A stretch of DNA of 64,000 nucleotides, from contig NZ_PPTR01000001.1 of NCBI RefSeq assembly GCF_003339845.1, forward strand, positions 372,001-436,000, read 5' to 3'. The stretch is from Gordonibacter sp. 28C. Lineage in GTDB: Bacteria; Actinomycetota; Coriobacteriia; Coriobacteriales; Eggerthellaceae. Made by a program: the position numbers and the translations under genes. Positions 40,810-50,000 of the stretch are shown piece by piece; the stretch's first letter is position 1, and each line of letters starts with the position of its first letter. The notes beneath the pieces were generated by a model. That model did no database searches, was not told the DNA's origin, and saw nothing but the letters and a program-made list of their open reading frames with translations.

Positions 40810-41490
40810 ATGATGGAAGACGAGGCCGTGTTCTCGGTGCTCGCGCAGTGCTTCGGCCCGGTCGACGAGGCCGCATGGAGCCAGCTGTCGAAGGGCCCGC
40901 TGTGGTCGGACTTCCTCGACGGGGCCCGCCGCGTCATGCAGGCCGACGAGCTGGGCGCGCTGGAAGCTCCGCTCGCACGGGCGCGCAGGCGCTGCCCGCT
41001 GCAGGAGTTCCTCTCGTCGGGCGAGGTGAACGCCTTGTTCACGCCGCCGACGTACGCCGAGAAGCAGGCTTTCGCCGCCCGCCACTTCGCAGGAGGCCTC
41101 CCCGAGTCCGCCATGCCGGTGGAGTCGCTCTACCGCACGTGGTCCACCGGGGCCGCGCCCGCGCCGTTTTCGCAGCAGCAGGGATTGTATCTGGGGGATT
41201 CGGCGCACTACATGCGCGAGCTCGTGGAGCGATTCGGTATGGAGGTGCCGCCCGCGTTCGCGGCGTGCCCCGACCATCTGGCGCTCGAGCTCGACCTGGT
41301 GGCCGTGATGCTGCGCTCCGGCATGCGGGAGGAGGCCCGGCAGTTCCTGACGGAACGCTTCGCCTGGCTCACCGCGTACCGCATGCGGCTGCTGACGCTC
41401 GACGACGACGCCCGCTTCTACATCGGACTCGTGGACGTGATCGTCACCATCCGCGCGCAGCTGACCATGGCCGATGCGGCAATCGCATGA
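40810..41490 (+). CDS. TorD/DmsD-family molybdoenzyme maturation chaperone
   Basis: 226 residues from ATG 40810 (AAGGAGGGAG upstream). All-helical composition with FTPPTYAEKQAFAARHFAGG, SLYRTWS and DHLALELDLVAVMLRSGMRE, where the last is the family helix (HLxxEL). It should bind the Tat signal of the catalytic subunit encoded next (MSENAITRRSF) until the cofactor is inserted. It sits 50 bp before that gene. Confidence 0.85.
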   Translation: MMEDEAVFSVLAQCFGPVDEAAWSQLSKGPLWSDFLDGARRVMQADELGALEAPLARARRRCPLQEFLSSGEVNALFTPPTYAEKQAFAARHFAGGLPESAMPVESLYRTWSTGAAPAPFSQQQGLYLGDSAHYMRELVERFGMEVPPAFAACPDHLALELDLVAVMLRSGMREEARQFLTERFAWLTAYRMRLLTLDDDARFYIGLVDVIVTIRAQLTMADAAIA

Positions 41491-41540
41491 GCGCCGACAA
41501 CGAGAGATATCACGTGCATGCATATAGAGAGGAAACAGCT

Positions 41541-43742
41541 ATGTCAGAAAACGCTATAACCAGGCGAAGCTTCCTGGCTGGCAGCGCTGGGGCGGTTGCG
41601 CTCACGGCGGCGGCCGGCTTTATGAGCTTCGACGCTTGGGAACAGGCGCATGCTGATGACGCATCGGGAGGCGGCGAGACGAAGACCGTCCACACGCTGT
41701 GCAACGCCTGCTCGAGCAAGTGCGGCTTCACGGCCTATGTGGTAAACGGCCGCTTGACGAAGCTCATCGGCGACGCCGACCACCCCTACGCCAAGGGCAA
41801 GATTTGCGCGCGCGGCTTCGGCTACTCGCAGATCGCCTATTCCGAGGATCGCCTGACCGACCCGCTGAAGAAGAACGACCAAGGCAAGTTCGAAGCCATC
41901 TCGTGGGATCAGGCCTACAGCGAGATCGCCGACAAGGTGAAGGCCATCATCGACGACAAGGGCCCGCAGGCGCTCGCCATGGTGCAGGACCCGCGCCCCA
42001 GCGGCAAGTACTACACGAAGCGCTTCATGAACGCGCTGGGCTCGGCGAACGTGTACACGCACGGCGCCGCCTGCAACCTGTCCAAGGAAAGCGGCATGAC
42101 GCAGGCCATCGGCACGGGCAGCTACTCGTCCGACGTGGCGAACGCGAAGATGACCATGTTCATCGGGCGCAGCTACGCCGACGCCATCCGCCCCAGCTCC
42201 GTGGCCGCCCTGCAGAAGGCGCATGAGAAGGGCTCGCACATCGTGCTGGTGGACCCGCGCTGCAGCAACAGCCGCGTGTTCGCCGACGAGTGGGTGCCCA
42301 TCAACCCCGGCACCGACCTGGCGCTCGTGCTGGCCATGAGCAACGTGCTGGTGGCTCGCGGCCTGTACGACAAGGAGTTCGTGGCCGCAAACACCGTGGG
42401 CTTCGACGAGTGGGCCCGTGCGCTGGCGGAATATCCGCCCGAATGGGCCGAGAAGGTCACGGGCATTCCCGCCACCACCATCAGCCGTCTGGCCGTGGAG
42501 TTCGCCGAGGCCGCCCCTGCAGCCTCCATCGAGCCCAGCTGGCGCGGCGCGTTCGGCTGCTCGTACGCTAACTCGGGCGAGACGGCGCGCGCCATCTGCC
42601 TGTTCAACACGCTGCTGGGCTGCTGGAACCAGAAGGGCGGCGCCCTGTTCACGCCGAGCGTGTCGGCGGGCAAGCTGGCCGACGAGCGCTTCGCCGACCC
42701 GAAGAAGCCCGAGGACAAGCTGCTGGGCTCGGCCGAGTACCCGCTGGCGCTGTCCAGCATGGGCACGAACCTGTTCGCGGCCGAGCAGGCCAAGGAGGGC
42801 AACGTCAAGGGCATGTTCTTCTACAACTCGAACATGGCCGCCGGCTACTCCAACACGGCGTATCTGGCCGACGCGCTGTCCAACCTGGACCTGTGCGTGG
42901 TCGTGGACGTGCAGATGTCCGAGACGGCCATGCTCGCCGATTACGTGCTGCCCGACACGAGCTACCTGGAGCGCCTGGAGCTGCCCGAGTTCATCGGCGG
43001 CAAGGTGCCGGCCGTGGCGCTGCGCGACCAGGTGCTCGAGAAGATCCATCCCAACACGAAGCCGGTCGACGAGATATTCGCCGAGCTGGCGGAGGCGTGC
43101 GGCGTGGGCGAGTACTTCCGCTTCGGCGTGGACGAGCTGGCCGACGCGCAGCTGCAGACCGTCGGCTTGTCGCTCGACACGCTCAAGCAAACGGGCACGG
43201 CGCACTTCCCCGAAAAGGAGTTCGCCTACGGCACGGCGCCGAAGTTCAAGACGCCCACCGAGAAAGTGCAGTTCACGAGCGAGGCGTGCGAGAAGGCGGG
43301 GCTCTCGCCCTACCCGGTGTGGGTCGAGCCGGCCACCATGCCCATGGGCGACGAACTGCGCCTCGTGGGCGGCAAGCAGGCCATCCACAGCCACACGCAG
43401 ACCGCGAACATCGAAGACCTCATGCAGATCACGAAGGACTACGACCTCACCCGCGTGTGGCTCAACGCCGACGTGGCGAAGCGCTTGGGGATCGAGGACG
43501 GCGACGAGGTGGAGGTGTCGAACACCCAGCACACCGGCCGCGTGCGCGCGAAGGTGACGCAGCGCATGAACCCCACAGCGCTGTACATGCCGAGCCACTA
43601 CGGCTGCTCGTCGCCCGACCAGCACACCGCGTTCGACGTGGGCCTGCGCCAGATGGACTTCGTGCCGTTCCACTTGGAACCGGCCTACGGAGGCGCCATG
43701 ACGCAGGAAGCGGTAGTCACCGTTAAGAAGGTAGGTGCGTAA
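41541..43742 (+). CDS. Tat-exported molybdopterin oxidoreductase, polysulfide/thiosulfate-reductase-like
   Basis: 733 residues. Tat signal ITRRSFLAGSAGAVALTAAA, then a CX2CX3C...C cluster site (C54, C57, C61, then KICARGFG). The probable Mo ligand is Cys178 in THGAACNLSKESGM, which separates it from the Ser-type DMSO reductases in this window and places it with PsrA/PhsA/ArrA. It should reduce an inorganic acceptor such as polysulfide or thiosulfate on the outer face of the membrane; arsenate cannot be excluded. ATG 41541 has GAGAGGAAA upstream. It overlaps the next gene by one base (taATG). Confidence 0.88.
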   Translation: MSENAITRRSFLAGSAGAVALTAAAGFMSFDAWEQAHADDASGGGETKTVHTLCNACSSKCGFTAYVVNGRLTKLIGDADHPYAKGKICARGFGYSQIAYSEDRLTDPLKKNDQGKFEAISWDQAYSEIADKVKAIIDDKGPQALAMVQDPRPSGKYYTKRFMNALGSANVYTHGAACNLSKESGMTQAIGTGSYSSDVANAKMTMFIGRSYADAIRPSSVAALQKAHEKGSHIVLVDPRCSNSRVFADEWVPINPGTDLALVLAMSNVLVARGLYDKEFVAANTVGFDEWARALAEYPPEWAEKVTGIPATTISRLAVEFAEAAPAASIEPSWRGAFGCSYANSGETARAICLFNTLLGCWNQKGGALFTPSVSAGKLADERFADPKKPEDKLLGSAEYPLALSSMGTNLFAAEQAKEGNVKGMFFYNSNMAAGYSNTAYLADALSNLDLCVVVDVQMSETAMLADYVLPDTSYLERLELPEFIGGKVPAVALRDQVLEKIHPNTKPVDEIFAELAEACGVGEYFRFGVDELADAQLQTVGLSLDTLKQTGTAHFPEKEFAYGTAPKFKTPTEKVQFTSEACEKAGLSPYPVWVEPATMPMGDELRLVGGKQAIHSHTQTANIEDLMQITKDYDLTRVWLNADVAKRLGIEDGDEVEVSNTQHTGRVRAKVTQRMNPTALYMPSHYGCSSPDQHTAFDVGLRQMDFVPFHLEPAYGGAMTQEAVVTVKKVGA

Positions 43743-44284
43743 TGGCTCGCTACGGAATGCTCATCAACACCAAGAAATGCATCGGCTGCTACGCATGCCG
43801 CGTGGCCTGCCAGCGCCAGAACGACCTGCTTCCCACGCAGGACTTCATCCGCTACGAGGAGCACGAGACGGGCACGTACCCGAACGTGTCCATCGAGACG
43901 GTGCCGCTGCAGTGCATGCACTGCGAGGACGCCCCCTGCGTGGCCGTGTGCCCCACGGGCGCGGCCTACATCGGTGCCGACGGCATCGTGGGCGTGGACG
44001 AGGGGCGCTGCATCGGCTGCAAGTACTGCATGGCCGCCTGCCCCTACCAGGTGCGCGTGCACAACGAGAAGACGGGTACGGTGGACAAGTGCCGCTTCTG
44101 CACGGTGTCGGCCGAGACGAGCGGCACGAAGATGTGCTCGTGCGTGGAAGCGTGCCTGACCAACGCCCGCATCTTCGGCGACCTCGACGACCCTGAGAGC
44201 GACATCTCGAAGGCCATCGCCGAGACGAACGCCCAGCCCATCGCGGGCGACCTGACCAAATCCAAAGTATTCTACGTGAGGTGA
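43742..44284 (+). CDS. 4Fe-4S electron-transfer subunit (PsrB/PhsB-like)
   Basis: 180 residues, no signal peptide, exported with the catalytic partner. Cluster groups: CIGCYACRVACQ, CMHCEDAPCVAVCP, CIGCKYCMAACP and CRFC...CSCVEACL. It carries electrons from the membrane subunit to the molybdenum subunit. The start codon shares its A with the previous stop, so it is translationally coupled. Confidence 0.92.
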   Translation: MARYGMLINTKKCIGCYACRVACQRQNDLLPTQDFIRYEEHETGTYPNVSIETVPLQCMHCEDAPCVAVCPTGAAYIGADGIVGVDEGRCIGCKYCMAACPYQVRVHNEKTGTVDKCRFCTVSAETSGTKMCSCVEACLTNARIFGDLDDPESDISKAIAETNAQPIAGDLTKSKVFYVR

Positions 44285-44290
44285 TGAGCG

Positions 44291-45184
44291 ATGTCATTCG
44301 AACCTATCTGGGGCGCCATCATCGCATGGTACCTGTTCCTCGCCGGCTTGGGCGGCGGCGCGTTCATCACGTCCGCTTTCTTGGGCTGGCGCCATCCCGA
44401 GGCCGTGAACATGCACAAGGTGGGGCACCTCATCGCGCCCATCGTGGTCATCATCGGCTTGTGCCTGCTCATGTTCGACGCCGAGGGCGGCCTGCACAAC
44501 CCGCTGCGTTTCGCGCTCTTGCTCACGAACTTCGGCTCCGTCATGACGTGGGGCGTCGTGTTCCTGGGCGGCTTCACCATCGTGGCCATCGTCGTGGTCG
44601 TCTTGGACTTCCTGAAGAAGTCCGTGCCGGTGTGGCTTGACATCGTGGGCGTGGTGTTCTCGGTGTGCGTGGCCGTGTACACCGGCGCGCTGCTGGGCGT
44701 GTGCAAGACGTTCCCCCTGTGGAACAACGCGCTGCTGCCCATCTTGTTTTTGGTGTCGGCCGTGTCGGCCGGCGCGGCGAGCGTGCTGCTCGTGGCCGTC
44801 ATCCGCCATGCGGACGAGTTCAACCGCGTGGGCGTGCTGAAGAAGTTCCACTTCTGCCTGCCCATCATCGAGCTCGTGCTGGTGGCTTCGCTCATGTTCA
44901 TCACCAGCTTCAACTCCGTGGCGGGTTGGAACTCGGTCATGAGCCTGCTGGTGGGCCAGTACGCACCGCTGTTCTGGATCGGCCTGGTGCTCATCGGCCT
45001 GGTGCTGCCCACGGCGCTTGAGACGTGGCTGCTGTTCTTCAGCCCGAAGGAGTTCGAGGAGAGCCGCAAGGCCCACTGGATCAGCTTCGGGTCGGACGCC
45101 GGCGTGCTGGTGGGCGGCTTCCTGCTGCGCTTCCTGGTGGTCGTGGCCGCGCTGCCCGTGACCATCACGGTGCCCATGATGTAG
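44291..45184 (+). CDS. NrfD/PsrC-like membrane subunit
   Basis: 297 residues, about eight TM segments (WGAIIAWYLFLAGLGGGAFI at the start; LLVGQYAPLFWIGLVLIGLV later), the NrfD/PsrC fold that oxidises menaquinol. It lies 6 bp after the Fe-S subunit and completes the Tat-ferredoxin, TorD, A, B, C operon. The GLGGGAFIT motif is typical for PsrC-type anchors and differs from DmsC, fitting the Cys-ligand catalytic subunit. Confidence 0.88.
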   Translation: MSFEPIWGAIIAWYLFLAGLGGGAFITSAFLGWRHPEAVNMHKVGHLIAPIVVIIGLCLLMFDAEGGLHNPLRFALLLTNFGSVMTWGVVFLGGFTIVAIVVVVLDFLKKSVPVWLDIVGVVFSVCVAVYTGALLGVCKTFPLWNNALLPILFLVSAVSAGAASVLLVAVIRHADEFNRVGVLKKFHFCLPIIELVLVASLMFITSFNSVAGWNSVMSLLVGQYAPLFWIGLVLIGLVLPTALETWLLFFSPKEFEESRKAHWISFGSDAGVLVGGFLLRFLVVVAALPVTITVPMM

Positions 45185-45213
45185 GGAGCGGCTGCGACAA
45201 CCCGCTTCTACGA

Positions 45214-45243
45214 CGAGGCGGCATCCTGCGGGGTGCCGCCTCG
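45214..45243 (+). terminator. Probable terminator of the reductase operon
   Basis: CGAGGCGGCA (45214-45223) pairs with TGCCGCCTCG (45234-45243), with GTTTTT a few bases later. The 717-bp gap to the next gene also has GGTTCC/GGAACC and GGGAC/GTCCC stems near 45350-45430, followed by T-rich sequence, but no gene seen. Confidence 0.65.
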
Positions 45244-45566
45244 AGGTGGTGTTTTTCGCGAGGCACCGTTCTTTCCGTGGCGGGTCTTTCGTAGTGCGTC
45301 ACCCTTCTGCCGGTATGCGGAAGGGCCGGCGTGGCGCCGGTGGCCTTCCGCGAGGCTCGCGGTTCCTGCATAGCAGGGAACCGGTTTTACAGGACACTAT
45401 GAGGGGACTTCGCTTCGGCGGGGTCCCTTCTTGACGTTGCGGGCGGTTCGGACGCTGTCGGCGTTCCCTTTCGACGTTGTTGGCGGTTCGGATGCCGCCG
45501 GGCTCCTTTCATTCCCTTCCTCTGCGCCTTCTTTCTTGGCAAAATCTCGGAAATCTAAGCTTTTCT

Positions 45567-45705
45567 GCTAAAAAATCACGTTTGTGAACGAATAATCTGT
45601 CTATATAATATATTAGTGAAAATATCATTAAATAAAACACCAGATGAAGAAACCGCACTTTTAACTATCCTCATAAAAGATCATGCACAAACGTAATTTT
45701 TTAGC
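45567..45705. repeat. 20-bp inverted repeat flanking an AT-rich core
   Basis: Arms 45567-45586 (GCTAAAAAATCACGTTTGTG) and 45686-45705 are reverse complements with one mismatch, 99 bp apart. The core is strongly AT-rich (TATATAATATATTAG and similar) against a GC-rich background. No transposase lies inside and no target duplication is obvious. It could be a tiny MITE-like element, an attachment-like site or a regulatory region of the next gene. Confidence 0.7.
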
Positions 45706-45901
45706 ATAAACGCGCCATTGTATGATTTTTTGCCGGGATGCGCGCTATCTTGGACGTTATGCGAGGAACGAGCGCGTGGATGTTGATTTCTGCGCTCCGC
45801 GAGCTCCCCGCGCGGAGCGCAGGGGGAGCATCGGCCGCATGGGCATGTGCGCGTTGCGTCGATACGCAATGGGGAATGCGCAACTTTCGAGAGGGGCAGA
45901 T

Positions 45902-46864
45902 ATGGAACCGGTGCTCAGTCATGAATCTGCGTTGGAGTACTGGCGGTCGGTGCGCGTGGGGTCGCGTCACTTTCGCCAGGTGCCGCATGCGCGGAAGCTG
46001 CTCGCGGTTCCGCCGAAAGCCGACGACCTGGCGGAGCCTGGTCCTTGGTGGTTGACGCGGCCCTTGCATGTACTGGTGGGGGACGCGGCGGTGCGCAGGA
46101 CGTCCAAGGAGGTGGCGAGCCACGTCTGGTCGGGCTCTTTGCCGAAGGGATCGGTGCTCGACACGGAGAACGGATTCTGCGTCAGCTCGCCGGAACTATG
46201 CTTTCTTCAGATGGCCGAACGGGAAAACCCGGTGGATCTGGTCATGGACGGGCTCGAGCTTTGCGGAACGTACGATATCTCGACGGGCGAGATGCGTTCC
46301 TGTGCGCCGTTGACCACGGCCGCGAAGCTGGAAGCGTTTGTGGCGAAGAGCGCCGGGGCGCATGGGCGGAAAAAGGCGCTGTGGGCGCTGCGGTTTGTCG
46401 TCGACGGTTCGGCCTCGCCTCGGGAGACCGTTCTGGCCATGCTGCTGTGCCTGCCGTACCGGTTTGGCGGATACGGGTTCGCGCCGCCCTGTCTCAATTA
46501 TCGCATCGACGTGGGCGCGCATGCGCAGAAGATGGCTTCCCGGAAGTTTTACCGGTGCGACCTGTACTGGCCCGAAGCGAAACTCGCCATCGAATACGAC
46601 AGCGATTCGGAGCACCTGGGATCCCGCAGTGCGGCGAGCGACTCCTCGCGCCGCAACGCCTTGGACGCGCTGGGCGTCGACGTGATCTCGGTGACCACGC
46701 TGCAGATTGCGAGCCGCGTCGAAATGGAAAGGATCGCGAACCATATAGGCAAGCGTCTCGGCAAGAGGGTGCAGTACAAGGAGCCGTCGTTTTCCGTCGC
46801 CAACCTCACGTTGCGAACGGAGCTGCTTCGCAGCTTGGATGAAGGCGACGTGATTTTGTCGTAG
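45902..46864 (+). CDS. Uncharacterised protein with Vsr/DUF559-like nuclease fold
   Basis: 320 residues from ATG 45902, with GAGAGGGGCAG upstream; the open frame begins at 45722 but the extra part looks non-coding. Residues 1-110 (SHESALEYWRSVRVGSRHFR) resemble the N-terminus of AbiEi-like or DUF559-linked proteins. The C-terminal part RCDLYWPEAKLAIEYDSDSE with RRNALDALGVDVISVTTLQI has the Asp and Glu pattern of Vsr-type endonuclease folds. Function unknown; could be a defence or DNA-processing protein. It lies alone behind the AT-rich inverted repeat. Confidence 0.65.
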   Translation: MEPVLSHESALEYWRSVRVGSRHFRQVPHARKLLAVPPKADDLAEPGPWWLTRPLHVLVGDAAVRRTSKEVASHVWSGSLPKGSVLDTENGFCVSSPELCFLQMAERENPVDLVMDGLELCGTYDISTGEMRSCAPLTTAAKLEAFVAKSAGAHGRKKALWALRFVVDGSASPRETVLAMLLCLPYRFGGYGFAPPCLNYRIDVGAHAQKMASRKFYRCDLYWPEAKLAIEYDSDSEHLGSRSAASDSSRRNALDALGVDVISVTTLQIASRVEMERIANHIGKRLGKRVQYKEPSFSVANLTLRTELLRSLDEGDVILS

Positions 46865-47008
46865 GATTCGAAAAGGCGCTTGCCGGCATCGTTCCAAGGA
46901 GCGCCAGCATGCGATCGCGCACCTGCTTCGCCGGCGCTAGGAACGACAAGGTCGTCCGGTGCGGGGAGGGGCGGCTTGCAGCAGCGTTGAGGTTTGGTCG
47001 CGCTTCGG

Positions 47009-47039
47009 CGAGGAGCGGGGCCGGTGGGCACGCTCCTCG
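47009..47039 (-). terminator. Hairpin after the surface-protein gene
   Basis: CGAGGAGCG (47009-47017) pairs with CGCTCCTCG (47031-47039), downstream of the surface-protein stop on the minus strand. No T-run. Confidence 0.5.
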
Positions 47040-47056
47040 CGGTTGGCGGAGGACTG

Positions 47057-50000
47057 CTACGAGCGCCGACGGTACACGGCGAAGCCGATGGCGGTTAGAG
47101 CCGCCAGCAACAGGGTGGCCAGAGCGGCGTTGCCGGGGAGCATCGCATCGCCCGTGGACGCCAGGGCGGCTCCGCCGCCGTTGCCTCCGGCAGGTGTTGT
47201 GGGGTCGGAGCCCGGACCGGGGGCGGGCCCAGGGCCGGGGGCCGGCGCGTCCGGAAAGTCCGCTCGACCGTACAGCACCACGCCGCCAGTGCTGCCTGCG
47301 GGGATGGTGATCGCGGCCTTCTGGGTGAACAGGGAGTCGGCGTACCAGGCGTTCGTGCCCGGCACGGCCCCCTCGAACAGGGGGGCTTGGATGGACACCT
47401 CGTCGTTCACGGTGTAGGAACGCGGGTTGTCGCTGGGGTTGGCGCCCTCGAAGGCGGAGTAGCAGATGCGGTAGTTGACGAGCGACCACGTCGCGCGCAG
47501 CTCGAGGTCGTGGGTAAGGCCGCGGGGGATGCAGGCGATGGGCCCGCCCTGCGTCATCGTGCCGTCGACCACCTCGTGCCAGCCCTCGAACGCGTAACCA
47601 GGTTTCGCCGGATCCTTCAGCGCGATCGCCGAGCTGTCGTTGGTCAGCACGGCGGGATTGCCGGGGTCGTTCGCCCCTCCGTCCAAGTCGTAGACGATGC
47701 TGTATTCGTCCTGCTGCCACTTGCCGTGCAGCGTCGTCGTTTCTCCCGGTGTCAGCGGGTTGAAGGGGAAGGACAGCGGTGTGCTGAACTCTTCGTCGAG
47801 GTACCAGCCGTCGAACTGGGCACCCACCATCTGCGGAGTGATGTCCGGCAGCACCGTGTCCTTCGTCACTGCCAGCAGGTAAGCATTGCTGCCGGATGCC
47901 GCGACTGGTTCGTCCAGCCCGGGCATCGCGCCGTCTGTGTCGAACAAGAGGTAGTGCGCTTTGCGGTTTAGCTCCACAGTGCCGTAGTTGATGAAGAGCC
48001 GGGTGCTCGATTCCGTCCACTTGGCCGCGTCTTGCTGGCTGACGGGTTTGAACGTTATCTCCACTTGATAGACGTTTGGTCCGGAGCCGCCCCAGCAGTC
48101 AGGGTTGTCTGCGGGGTCGAATTCCCAGGAGCACCGACCGCTGCCATCGAGAGCTCCTTCTGGTAGGTTCTCTTTCGCGATCGTAAGGGTCGTGTCTGTG
48201 GGATGGGCCTTGTAATATACCGTTGCAGTCACCTTGCCTGAGCAGTAGTTGCCGTTGGGATCTGTCACCTGGACGCCCAGCCTGCCTGCGGTTCCTTCCA
48301 TCAAGAAGAACTCGTCGCCATGGAGGGACGCATCCGTCCCGTCGTCCTTCGCGAACGAGAACCCGATGCTCGGCACGGAGAGCGTCGTCGCGTTCGCGTC
48401 GGCATCCGACGATGCGACTGCGGCCCTGTCGTCGATTTTGATCGTGGCCGGCATAGAGCGGGTGGAAGGCAGCTGGCCGCCTACCGGCGTCTGATCGGTC
48501 ACGTCCACGCAGTACAGCGTGTTGTCGTCGGCAGATGCCACGCTGGAAATGGTGAACGTTGATTCGGTCGCTCCGTTTACCGGCTTCCACTCGTCGTAAT
48601 AGAGGCTTTCGGACGTGTCGAGGCGATACCATTGGTAGTCGAGCGCCTCCTGGCGCTGCGATTCGGCGTCCACGCTGAGGGTGACCGTGCCGCCAAGGGG
48701 AACGGGATCGCAGGTAGGCTGCTTGTTGATGAGGGGAGCCTGCGCGCTGGCGGTGAAGCCCGTAAGCTCCCGGCCGAGGGCGCTCGGGTTGCTCTTCTCC
48801 GGGTTTCGGTAAGCTTGGAAGCGGATACTCTGCGAATCGCCTGCCGACAAACCGCCCGTGGCGAACATGGTCGAGCTGCCGCTCAACACGTTGCTGCTGG
48901 GCACCTCCCACCCGGTTCCGCCCGTTTTGGGCAGGGCGATGCCGTAAGCTTCGGCGGGACGGGTGGTGTTGTTGCTCCATGCCCACACGATCTCGGTGTC
49001 CGACGTGCTGTAGGCAATCGGGTAGCGCGGCAGGCTTCTCGGCGCATCGTCGATGCCGGTTTCGGTGACCATATAACCGATCACGTACGGGTTGGCGCTC
49101 ACCGCATCGGTTCTCCAGACCGCCATCTGCACGGCGTGGGAGTACCCTTGGTACGTGCTGGTGTCGTTGGGAAGTTGCGGCAGGTCGGTTGCGAACACCG
49201 TGCCATCGGTGTTCGACTGCACCCAGCTCGCGCCGCCGCTGGCTTGGATCTTCCAACCTCCTTTGCCCGAGGCCGACGCCGCTGCGAAGAACGACACGCT
49301 GGCGGATACCTCTACCGACAAGCCGCCGCCCAAGGTGAGGTCGAACCCGTTTTTGCTCTCCGTCGTGTCGCTTATCTCCACCGACACCTGGGTGTTGGCG
49401 TCGCCCATGGGCGAGACGTTTTGGACGTCGCCGGTCACGAGGTCGAACGTATCGGAAACGTTCGGTATCTGGGCGGTTGCGTTGGGGTAGGTGGTCGGAT
49501 CACCGACGGTGCGGCTGCCGCCGAACATCTTGCTTTTGTCGAGCGTCGGGATATCGCTCGAATGGTAAGAACCCGCCACCTGGTTGTACTGCTCGAGGGT
49601 GAGCATGCTCAGGGCGGGGTCGTACATGTTGACCGTCTTGCAGGGCACTGTGGTTCCCTGGTGCATGGTGCCCACCATGCTTTGCGGCCACTGCCGGCCT
49701 GCGGGAGCGTTCTCGTTGTACGCGTCGAGGTACTCCTGGGTTACGAGGAATTCGGGCACCCATACCTCGTACTCGTATATCACCACCGGCGTTGCGGAGC
49801 ACACCACGATGTCGCGTCCCGCATTCTCCGTGTAGTTGACGGAATTGACCACTTGGTGCGAGGTGTAGTAGCTTCCCAGGTAATCACCGAAGGCTTCGAA
49901 GTCGAACCCTCCTCCCACTTTGATGTCGTTTCCCAGAAAACCGGTGCCCAGCAGCAGGTCGGCCGACAAGTTGAAGCCGCCGCCGATGCTCCAGCTGCCT

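Noticed and set aside
45290-45440. tRNA-like or riboswitch-like folding
   Set aside because: Several short stems exist but no cloverleaf, anticodon arm or recognised riboswitch core.
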